Shown: in pieces, positions 1 through 5,914 of the stretch
Position numbering within the stretch: position 1 is the stretch's first letter
Layout: every line of letters starts with the position of its first letter
Source: Pseudomonadota bacterium
GTDB taxonomy: Bacteria > Pseudomonadota > Alphaproteobacteria > Rhizobiales > Hyphomicrobiaceae
Assembly (NCBI GenBank): GCA_023392135.1
Contig: JAEVZQ010000244.1
Span: 1-9,924 of the forward strand
Direction of reading: 5' to 3'
Length of the DNA: 9,924 bases
Made by a program: the position numbers and the translations under genes
The notes under the pieces: generated by a model
The model's database searches: none
What the model saw: the letters and a program-made list of their open reading frames with translations, nothing else
Told to the model about the DNA's origin: nothing

Positions 1-359
<359 letters not shown>

Positions 360-379
360 AAGAGTTGGATTCTGGACGG

Positions 380-400
380 CTTGGAGGGAATCTCTCCAAG
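380..400 (-). other. Leader hairpin just upstream of 16S rRNA
   Basis: On the transcribed minus strand, CTTGGAG and CTCCAAG form a perfect 7-bp stem with a 7-nt loop, ending about 20 nt before the mature 16S 5' end. Its position in the precursor leader suggests a role in folding or processing of pre-16S rRNA. The 3' partner of the long RNase III processing stem is outside the window, so this hairpin cannot be placed in the full processing structure. Confidence 0.55.
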
Positions 401-587
401 GATCACTGCGTAACGGGCACCTTCACACAAGACGCTGCCATGGCAAGAGTTACCTCTCACCTGGCGCATCCATGGTGATGGCTGAAACGCAGTATCGCCA
501 GAGTCTCGTTTGGCTCTCAGCACCCGCGAGGGAGCTTCGAGCCCGCTAGGACCCCGCCGCCTGCGTTTCCCTTTCTTCACGATTAAC

Positions 588-600
588 TTGTCAAAGAGCA
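588..600 (-). promoter_or_regulatory. rrn leader boxA antitermination element
   Basis: The minus strand reads TGCTCTTTGACAA, which matches the bacterial rrn boxA core TGCTCTTT. BoxA RNA is bound by NusB/NusE (S10) and loads the antitermination complex that protects rRNA transcription from Rho. It lies in the leader about 230 nt before 16S and about 140 nt after the predicted transcription start. A boxB-like hairpin comes just before it, which is the usual order. Confidence 0.8.
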
Positions 601-615
601 AATCCCCGAGCGCCG

Positions 616-629
616 CCCGCCACTGCGGG
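616..629 (-). promoter_or_regulatory. boxB-like hairpin upstream of boxA
   Basis: The minus strand reads CCCGC-AGTG-GCGGG, a perfect 5-bp stem with a 4-nt loop, ending 15 nt before boxA. The position and order match the boxB hairpin of rrn antitermination leaders. BoxB is not conserved in sequence between bacteria, so the identification rests on structure and location only. Confidence 0.5.
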
Positions 630-698
630 TCCTCCGAGACAACGACTTCCCCTCCGGATAGAACCGGTGGAGATTTCGCCGGTGAGACGGAAATTGGC

Positions 699-712
699 GC
701 CCCATCCGGGGC
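699..712 (-). other. Small hairpin in the early rrn leader
   Basis: GCCCC and GGGGC form a perfect 5-bp GC-rich stem around a 4-nt loop, about 25 nt after the predicted rrn transcription start. No run of T follows it on the minus strand, so it is unlikely to be a terminator. It probably folds as part of the leader RNA. Confidence 0.35.
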
Positions 713-743
713 AGCGGGGCGTCAGTGCCTCGCGACAAGGGTG

Positions 744-772
744 CTTCTACTGGAACCCCCTGCCCCTGTCAA
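744..772 (-). promoter_or_regulatory. Predicted rRNA operon promoter
   Basis: On the minus strand a perfect -35 box TTGACA (772-767) is followed after 17 bp by TAGAAG (749-744), a fair -10 box, and then a GC-rich CACCC discriminator. Transcription would start near 735-738 and give a leader of about 375 nt. Upstream of the -35 box, at about 789-806, an AT-rich patch containing AAATTT resembles an UP element. It is the only good sigma-70 promoter I find between boxB and the divergent M23 gene. Growth-rate or stringent control is expected for such a promoter but is not shown by the sequence. Confidence 0.72.
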
Positions 773-1132
773 CACCCGATTTCGGATCCTTCGAAAATTT
801 CTCAAGGGTCGCACGGCTGTCGTCGAGGCTACCCTGGCCGGGCTCACGCCACAGCGTCCATGCGCAGCTCAGTTAGATAGATAGTATCGAATGGCGGCTA
901 TACAAGGGGGCCGAGCGATCTCCTCGCCCCTGATCGAACGGTTCGTCCGCATCTCCGAGCTGGTAGCTGCCTTGATTGCAATGGAGCCCTTACGGAAAGC
1001 GGCGCCCCGGCACTCGTGCGGCGGTCCGGGGCGCTGTCAGAGAGCCCATTCAAGGCAAGGCGGCGCGCGCTGACCCGTCGAGGGCCATCATTCTGTTCCG
1101 CTGCCGCCGTCCCGCCATTTACGCGAGCGACT

Positions 1133-1170
1133 ATGCGGACGTCAGAACAAGTTGATTGACTTGTCCGCAT
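1133..1170. repeat. Bulged inverted repeat upstream of the M23 peptidase gene
   Basis: ATGCGGAC (1133-1140) and GTCCGCAT (1163-1170) are perfect 8-bp inverted arms. Inside them AAGT (1149-1152) pairs with ACTT (1159-1162) directly next to the right arm. The result is a 12-bp stem with a TGATTG loop and one 8-nt bulge (1141-1148). Alternatively ACAAGT/ACTTGT (1147-1164) forms a compact 6-bp palindrome with a 6-bp spacer. It lies 111 bp before the predicted GTG start. It has no T-run, so it looks more like an operator or a 5' UTR hairpin than a terminator. Confidence 0.55.
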
Positions 1171-1265
1171 CGAGACATCAACAAGAGTCGATGCAGCAGA
1201 CAAGCGCTTGCTAAGGGGCTGTCGAGCTTCGGGCGGGACGGGTCCAGTGTCCCAGAGGTTTCGGC

Positions 1266-1272
1266 AAGGGGG
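1266..1272 (+). promoter_or_regulatory. Ribosome binding site that sets the M23 gene start
   Basis: AAGGGGG lies 9 nt before the GTG at 1282, the only well-placed Shine-Dalgarno-like sequence near the start of the frame. It favours GTG 1282 over the TTG at 1156, where the frame first opens. That TTG lacks such a site and lies inside the inverted repeat. Confidence 0.6.
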
Positions 1273-1281
1273 ATTGACGGC

Positions 1282-3303
1282 GTGCTGAACACGCAACGCC
1301 ATGCACCTGTCGGGCGCGCCCGTGCAGTGCGGCTTACGAGCCGGACGCAGGCGCTGCCGCACGTATATCGGGGTCGTGCACGCAGGGCTGTTCCTGACAT
1401 TTATGACCGGGAGCTCGGTGAAACCCGGCGCGGAGGACGGTTCCGCTGGGTCCTCAGCACCTTCCTCGCAGCAGGCGTCGGGGCCGTGGCGATCGGTGTC
1501 GTCCTCTTCGGGTCTCTCGATGGAATGGACACGAGCGAGGGGGTGATCCCGGCGCTCCAGCAGTTCAGAGAGGCGCGCCTGCCGAAACCCGCGATCGTGC
1601 GCGATTCTGGCCTGAGCTGGTCCATTCCGAAGTCCGATCGGCTGCAGATTGCGGTCGGCAGCATGGGTGCCAAGCACATCATCCACGAGCAGATCCAGGT
1701 CCGGCGCGACAACCGGCCCTTCATCCAGATCCGCCCGTACATGCGGATTGTCGCCCGCTTGCTGGAAGTGCCTCCGGAAGAAGCCGAGGCGATCCCTGCC
1801 TTCAATCCATTGAAGCTCTACGAAACCGAAGCCGAGGAAGGCGAGGCGGACGGCGGATCGAGCGAGAGCCGTTCGGATGTTTCGATCCGGGTCGTCGAGT
1901 TGCTAGGCGGAATTCTACCAGGAGAGGATGGCCAGGAGCTCGATACATCTGAGGTCGCCGAGCTTGTCGCCCGGGCCGAGGAAGCGGCGCAAAACATGGC
2001 CATCCGTCCAAGCCTGCAGCCCGATGATCCTGGTGCAGAGCCAGAAGCAGACGTCGCCGAAGCGGAAGACGTTCCAAGTTCCGACGAGGCTCCCAATACG
2101 ACCGTGCTCCTCAAGTCCGTCGCCGACCCGGATGATGCGGACGACGATCTCGAAGCAAGCGAGGTGCGCGTCATTCGCGTGGCTCGCGGAGACAGTCTCG
2201 CGCGGATCCTCCAGAGGCTAGGTGCCGAGTCCTGGCAGATCAATGCCATGCTGCAGGCGGCAAGACCGACCTTTCCCGACAACGCCTTGATGCCGGGGCA
2301 GGAGGTCCACGCTACACTCGTGCCGTCGCTCTCCAATCCGGACGAGATGGAGCCAGTCCGGTTCAGCATCTTTGCCGAAGGCCACGAGCACAAAGTCACC
2401 GTCGTGCGGAACACCTCGGGCGAGTTCGTAGCCAGCGCGAAGCCCTTCGACGATGGCAAGATCGCTCGGGCGGCCCTGAAGTACGGCGACAAGTCTCACT
2501 CCGCCAGCCTCTACTCGAGCATCTATTACGCTGCACTTTCGGAAGGCGTACCGCCTGAGACCATCACGCAGATCTTCCGGGTCCACGCCTACGAGACGGA
2601 TTTCCGCCGGCGCGTCGGTCATGGAGACACGGTCGATTTCTTCTTCGACGTCAAGGAGGACGACGGTCCCGACAGCACACCGGGAGAGCTGCTTTACACG
2701 GCAATCACCTCAGGCGGTGAATCGCAGCGTTTCTGGCGCTTCCGCACGCCGGACGGTATCGTGGACTACTATGACGAGCACGGAAACAACTCCAAGCGCT
2801 TCCTGATGCGCAAGCCTGTCCGGGGCGATTTCGTGCGCCTCACCTCCGGCTACGGCATGCGCGTGCACCCCGTCATCAACGTCTCGAGGATGCACACGGG
2901 CATCGACTGGGCTGCACCGGTCGGCACACCAATCCTTGCCGCCGGCAATGGCGTCATCGAGGAAGCGCACCGCAAAGGCGGATACGGCAATTACGTGCGC
3001 ATACGCCATGCCAACAGCTACCAGACCACGTATGCCCACATGTCCCGAATTGCTCCCGGGATGAAGGAGGGCGTCAAGGTGAAGCAGGGTCAGCTCATCG
3101 GCTATGTCGGTGCCACTGGTCTGGTTTCAGGCCCGCACCTGCACTACGAGATCCTCGTGAACAACCGGTTCGTCAATCCGCTCAAGATCCAGGTTCCGCG
3201 CGAGCGGCAGCTCACAGGACGCCAGCTCGTGGAGTTCCAAAAGGAACGCGCCCGCATCGATGAGCTCATGCGGCGTGCTCCGGTCCTGACGGCAAGCCGC
3301 TGA
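1282..3303 (+). CDS. Membrane-anchored M23 (LytM-type) peptidoglycan endopeptidase
   Basis: Predicted zinc metallopeptidase that cuts peptide cross-links in the cell wall. With the GTG start it has 673 residues: a basic cytoplasmic N-terminus, one membrane segment (about 54-77), an acidic low-complexity linker (about 180-293), a LysM/OapA-like segment (about 295-346, with RVARGDSLARIL), a Csd3-like region (about 408-458) and a C-terminal M23 domain (about 523-638). The zinc and catalytic residues are all visible: MHTGID (His538, Asp542), TYAHM (His586) and GPHLHYE (His619, His621), so it should be active. The topology places the enzyme in the periplasm. The frame stays open upstream to TTG 1156, but AAGGGGG supports GTG 1282. 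Rhizobiales carry a polar-growth factor, RgsM, with a similar plan (one membrane segment, C-terminal M23 domain). This may be its relative, but I cannot confirm that and give no symbol. The gene ends 21 bp from the end of convergent mutY. Confidence 0.9.
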   Translation: MLNTQRHAPVGRARAVRLTSRTQALPHVYRGRARRAVPDIYDRELGETRRGGRFRWVLSTFLAAGVGAVAIGVVLFGSLDGMDTSEGVIPALQQFREARLPKPAIVRDSGLSWSIPKSDRLQIAVGSMGAKHIIHEQIQVRRDNRPFIQIRPYMRIVARLLEVPPEEAEAIPAFNPLKLYETEAEEGEADGGSSESRSDVSIRVVELLGGILPGEDGQELDTSEVAELVARAEEAAQNMAIRPSLQPDDPGAEPEADVAEAEDVPSSDEAPNTTVLLKSVADPDDADDDLEASEVRVIRVARGDSLARILQRLGAESWQINAMLQAARPTFPDNALMPGQEVHATLVPSLSNPDEMEPVRFSIFAEGHEHKVTVVRNTSGEFVASAKPFDDGKIARAALKYGDKSHSASLYSSIYYAALSEGVPPETITQIFRVHAYETDFRRRVGHGDTVDFFFDVKEDDGPDSTPGELLYTAITSGGESQRFWRFRTPDGIVDYYDEHGNNSKRFLMRKPVRGDFVRLTSGYGMRVHPVINVSRMHTGIDWAAPVGTPILAAGNGVIEEAHRKGGYGNYVRIRHANSYQTTYAHMSRIAPGMKEGVKVKQGQLIGYVGATGLVSGPHLHYEILVNNRFVNPLKIQVPRERQLTGRQLVEFQKERARIDELMRRAPVLTASR

Positions 3304-3324
3304 TCTATCCGTAGGGCGATCTGA

Positions 3325-4404
3325 TCACATTTCACGCAGCCCATGCGCAATCACCTTGCGCATGAGGCTCGGCAGAGCCTGACGGTCGAGCTCCCGGCGA
3401 GCCACCCAGCGGCAACGGCTGGAATCGGCCCAGAAAGTGAGTGCGCTATCACTTGCCACCACCGCACGATAGACGATCATCTCGAGCCGGAAGTGCGTGA
3501 ACGTATGGACGACCTGACCCGGCACCCGCCACCAGTCGGCGCGCACTGGCGCCGCCCGGAGGGCCTCCGTGACGACGCGCGGATCCTCCAGCCAATCTGT
3601 CGAGGGAACTTCGATCATGCGGGCAAGGAGGCCCGTCTCCGGGCGCTGGCGCAGCAGCACACAGCCGTCCTCGCGGAGGGCGACGAAGGCAACGCCGAAA
3701 CGGATCGGACGCTCGCCCTTGTCGATTTTCGCTGGCAGCGATTCCTGGATGCCCTTCGCCTGGGCCAGGCATTGGCGGCTGAGGGGGCACATCAGGCAGG
3801 AGGGTCGCTTCGGTGTACAGACGGTGGCCCCCAGATCCATCATGGCCTGGGCGAAGTCCCCGGTGCGCCTGCTCGGCGTCAGCTTGGCCGCGAGCTGCCG
3901 CAGCAGCGGTTTGACCGGGGGCAGCGGCTCGGTGACCGCAAACAGCCGCGCCACCACGCGCTCCACGTTGCCATCGACCGGGGTCGCGCGCTGATCGAAG
4001 GCGATCGCGGCAATGGCAGCGGCCGTATATGGGCCGATACCGGGGAGCTTCAATAACTCCGTTTCGGAGGCAGGAAAGCGCCCGTCGTAGCGTTCCATGA
4101 TGAGACGCGCGCAGCGGTGCAGATTGCGTGCACGGCTGTAATAGCCAAGGCCCGCCCAGGCAACGAGCACGTCATCGAGCTCTGCGGCTGCCAGCTCGTC
4201 GACCGTCGGCCAGCGCCTGACGAACTTCTCGAAGTAGGCGATGACGGCCTTCACGGTGGTCTGCTGCAGCATGATTTCGCTGAGCCACACCCGGTACGGA
4301 TCAGGCTCGATGCCCGGGGCCGACCGCCACGGCAGATCGCGCCGCTCGGCGTCATACCACTCGAGCAGAGCGGCCGCCGCGTCCCGGTCCCGGTCGGGCT
4401 GCAT
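3325..4404 (-). CDS. mutY: Adenine DNA glycosylase MutY
   Basis: Removes adenine mispaired with 8-oxoguanine in oxidative DNA damage repair (GO system), in the cytoplasm. In numbering from the upstream GTG at 4431 the catalytic Glu is E52 in WLSEIMLQQT. The helix-hairpin-helix LPGIGPYTAAAI lies at 129-140, and the catalytic Asp is D153 in PVDGNVERV. The [4Fe-4S] cysteines are C205, C212, C215 and C221 (C-x6-C-x2-C-x5-C). A C-terminal Nudix-like domain (about 240-365) with HTFTHFRLEM reads the 8-oxoG strand. All key residues are present and the length is normal. I chose ATG 4404 (359 aa) because GGAG lies 9 nt before it and the N-terminus then fits E. coli MutY. GTG 4431 (368 aa), preceded by AGGCGG, is a real alternative. 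The gene diverges from dciA and converges on the M23 gene. Confidence 0.96.
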   Translation of the reverse strand: MQPDRDRDAAAALLEWYDAERRDLPWRSAPGIEPDPYRVWLSEIMLQQTTVKAVIAYFEKFVRRWPTVDELAAAELDDVLVAWAGLGYYSRARNLHRCARLIMERYDGRFPASETELLKLPGIGPYTAAAIAAIAFDQRATPVDGNVERVVARLFAVTEPLPPVKPLLRQLAAKLTPSRRTGDFAQAMMDLGATVCTPKRPSCLMCPLSRQCLAQAKGIQESLPAKIDKGERPIRFGVAFVALREDGCVLLRQRPETGLLARMIEVPSTDWLEDPRVVTEALRAAPVRADWWRVPGQVVHTFTHFRLEMIVYRAVVASDSALTFWADSSRCRWVARRELDRQALPSLMRKVIAHGLREM

Positions 4405-4512
4405 TCGTTGCTTCTCCGCCACAGCGCTCACGTGATGTCACCGCCTGCCCTGCGAATCATCCCAGAGATGGTAAGCAAGCGCGGTACGGATTGAAACGCG
4501 TAGGTTCTGCTC

Positions 4513-5097
4513 GTGAACAGTCGCGCTACCCAAGCTCATCATCTGCCGCCGCGGGCGGCGCTCAAGACGCGGATGCGCGCGCAGCTTTCTGCCCGTACTG
4601 TGTCGAGCTTTGTTCCGCGGCTTACACGCAAGGCCTTCGAGAAGTATGGCTTTGCGACCGCGGCATTGCTGACGGACTGGGCCAGCATCGTCGGCGCCGA
4701 TATCGCAAGCTTCACGGCCCCGGAACGGCTGAAGTGGCCGCGCCGGGTCGAGGCTTTCGATGAGCCTCAGCCCGGCAACGAAGGTCGCCCGGGCGCGACG
4801 CTCATCCTGCGAGTCGACGGACCGCGCGCCATCGAGCTGCAGCACAAGACCCATCAGATCATCGAGCGCATCAATGCCAGCTTCGGCTATCGCGCCGTCG
4901 CCGAGCTGCGCTTCGTACAGGCGCCCATCGCTAGGCAATTGGTGCCGAAGTGGCGCCCCCCAGCTTCGCCGCGGCAGGGCATTCCCCTGCAGGAGGCGCC
5001 GGAGCTCGCGAGCGTCGAGGACGAGACACTCCGAAGCGCACTGGCTCGCCTGCAGGCGAGCATGCGCCGGGAGCGAGCCGGCAGCGCGGCGCATTGA
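4513..5097 (+). CDS. dciA: DUF721 / DciA family protein (predicted DnaB helicase loader or operator)
   Basis: The DUF721 family includes DciA, which helps load the replicative helicase DnaB at the origin in bacteria lacking DnaC. The 194-residue protein shows the family core: TVSSFVPRLTRKAFEKYGF (29-47), WASIVGADIA (56-65), the PERLKWPRR segment (70-78), then the strand-helix-strand part with ILRVDGPRAIELQH (98-111), IIERINASFGY and LRFVQAPI. A predicted helix closes the protein (about 168-188). The tail from about 145 is Pro/Arg-rich and low in complexity. GTG 4513 has only a weak AGG 8 nt upstream. ATG 4573 (174 aa) also retains the whole core, so the start is uncertain. Position beside divergent mutY and upstream of dsbA-type genes and smc is the common Rhizobiales arrangement. 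The helicase-loading role is inferred from the family. Confidence 0.82.
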   Translation: MNSRATQAHHLPPRAALKTRMRAQLSARTVSSFVPRLTRKAFEKYGFATAALLTDWASIVGADIASFTAPERLKWPRRVEAFDEPQPGNEGRPGATLILRVDGPRAIELQHKTHQIIERINASFGYRAVAELRFVQAPIARQLVPKWRPPASPRQGIPLQEAPELASVEDETLRSALARLQASMRRERAGSAAH

Positions 5098-5139
5098 GGT
5101 CACAGCCGGAACGTTGACGCAACCGTGACGGCCATTCAG

Positions 5140-5168
5140 TTGGCGTTCAGCGCTGAATTGCACTAAAT
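5140..5168 (+). promoter_or_regulatory. Predicted promoter of the dsbA pair with a palindrome in its spacer
   Basis: TTGGCG (5140-5145), a 17-bp spacer and CTAAAT (5163-5168) fit the alphaproteobacterial sigma-70 pattern TTGACA-N17-CTATAT. Transcription would start near 5175, about 55 nt before the first dsbA-type gene. The spacer begins with the perfect 12-bp palindrome TTCAGCGCTGAA (5146-5157), well placed to be a repressor site. TTCAG also occurs at 5135-5139, exactly 11 bp before its copy at 5146-5150, the kind of one-turn direct repeat that OmpR-type regulators often use. The regulator is unknown. Confidence 0.5.
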
Positions 5169-5217
5169 CGATCGCAGAAATGCCTCTTCTGGCGGCACTT
5201 GTAACAGTCTGAGCAAC

Positions 5218-5223
5218 AAGGAG
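5218..5223 (+). promoter_or_regulatory. Strong ribosome binding site before a TTG start
   Basis: AAGGAG lies 7 nt before TTG 5231, an ideal Shine-Dalgarno sequence at ideal spacing. It is the main reason for accepting the rare TTG start codon. The signal peptide that follows is complete from this residue. Confidence 0.75.
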
Positions 5224-5230
5224 TTGCCCT

Positions 5231-5908
5231 TTGTCCGATTTACCGAACTCCGTAAGCCGACGCGCGCTGATGCTCTCCTCGGCCTGCATCGCCCTGAGCG
5301 CCGCTACGGTTGCTCCATTATTTACCACTGCGGCACTGGCGCAACGGCGCGGGCCATCGGAAGTGCCCGTCGAGGAGTTGATGAAGCCTGGTCCATTACC
5401 GGACCTCGCCCTCGGCAATCCCGATGCCAAGGTCACGATCGTCGAGTATGCGTCGATGACGTGCCCGCACTGTGCGAACTTCAACAACCATGTGCTGCCC
5501 GAGCTGAAGAAGAAGTACATCGACACCGGGAAAGCGCGGCTGATCTTCCGCGAGTTTCCGCTCGACAACCTGGCTGCGGCGGGTGCGATGCTCGCCCGGT
5601 GCGCCGGCGACAATGCCTTCTCGATGTTAGATGTGCTGTTCGAGAAGCAGGACGAGTGGGTCACCCGCAACGATCCTGTCTCGAAGCTCTTCGAGATTGC
5701 GAAGCAGGCCGGTTTCACGAAGGAGAGCTTCGAGAAGTGCCTCAGCGACGACAAGCTGCTTGCTGACGTCGAGGCCATGCGCACCCGCGCGAACGAGCAA
5801 TTCGGTGTGAACTCGACACCCACGTTCTTCATCAACGGCAAGCGCCTCTCGGGTGGCAGCTCGATTTCCGACTTCGACAGCGCCATCGAGCCGCTGCTCA
5901 AGAGCTGA
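5231..5908 (+). CDS. DsbA-type periplasmic thiol:disulfide oxidoreductase (paralogue 1, soluble)
   Basis: Thioredoxin-fold protein of the DsbA family, expected to introduce or handle disulfide bonds in exported proteins. It has 225 residues. The N-terminal signal contains a twin-arginine-like SRRALML (9-15), a hydrophobic stretch and an AxA site (ALA|Q, about 37|38), so the mature protein should be free in the periplasm. The active site is C78-P-H-C81 in ASMTCPHC, the same CPHC as E. coli DsbA, and the cis-proline loop is T196-P197 in STPTFF. Two further cysteines, C124 and C170, match cysteines in the next protein. It starts at TTG with AAGGAG 7 nt upstream and lies only 6 bp before paralogue 2, so the two are probably co-transcribed from the promoter at 5140-5168. 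I assign no symbol, because several DsbA-like groups in this order share these features. Confidence 0.92.
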   Translation: MSDLPNSVSRRALMLSSACIALSAATVAPLFTTAALAQRRGPSEVPVEELMKPGPLPDLALGNPDAKVTIVEYASMTCPHCANFNNHVLPELKKKYIDTGKARLIFREFPLDNLAAAGAMLARCAGDNAFSMLDVLFEKQDEWVTRNDPVSKLFEIAKQAGFTKESFEKCLSDDKLLADVEAMRTRANEQFGVNSTPTFFINGKRLSGGSSISDFDSAIEPLLKS

Positions 5909-5914
5909 CCGCGG

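Larger units (their letters stand above)
773..1281. other. Spacer between the rrn promoter and the M23 gene, no gene recognised
   Basis: About 500 bp separate the rrn promoter (reading left) from the M23 peptidase gene (reading right). Open frames here are short, have no convincing ribosome binding site and look like the chance frames of GC-rich DNA. I see no tRNA cloverleaf and no transposon end. The visible structure is an AT-rich patch (789-806), a short GATA repeat (874-884) and an inverted repeat (1133-1170). The promoter of the M23 gene should lie here, but no -35/-10 pair stands out. Confidence 0.6.

Noticed and set aside
589..594. A second perfect TTGACA on the minus strand, as a possible second rrn promoter
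   Set aside because: It overlaps boxA (TGCTCTTTGACAA), and no -10-like sequence lies 16-18 bp downstream.
780..796. Small inverted repeat TTTCG/CGAAA upstream of the rrn -35 box
   Set aside because: Only 5-bp arms in an AT-rich patch; a chance occurrence is likely, and the patch is better read as an UP-like element.
874..884. GATA tetranucleotide repeat
   Set aside because: Only about two and a half copies; this length is expected by chance and no structure surrounds it.
870..915. Possible upstream rrn promoter on the minus strand (TTGTAT, 16 bp, TATCTA)
   Set aside because: Only about half of the consensus bases match in the -10 box, and part of the match comes from the short GATA repeat; not strong enough to call.
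1156..1281. N-terminal extension of the M23 protein from TTG 1156 (42 more residues)
   Set aside because: No ribosome binding site, a start inside the inverted repeat, and no domain gained; AAGGGGG before GTG 1282 is a better start.
898..1686. Minus-strand open frame of 262 codons opposite the M23 gene and its upstream spacer
   Set aside because: Arg/Pro-rich composition, no recognisable motif and no ribosome binding site; typical of antisense frames in GC-rich DNA.
4438..5901. Minus-strand open frame of 487 codons opposite dciA and the first dsbA-type gene
   Set aside because: Both plus-strand genes carry clear family motifs; this frame has low-complexity Ser/Arg/Ala-rich sequence and crosses their intergenic region without sense.
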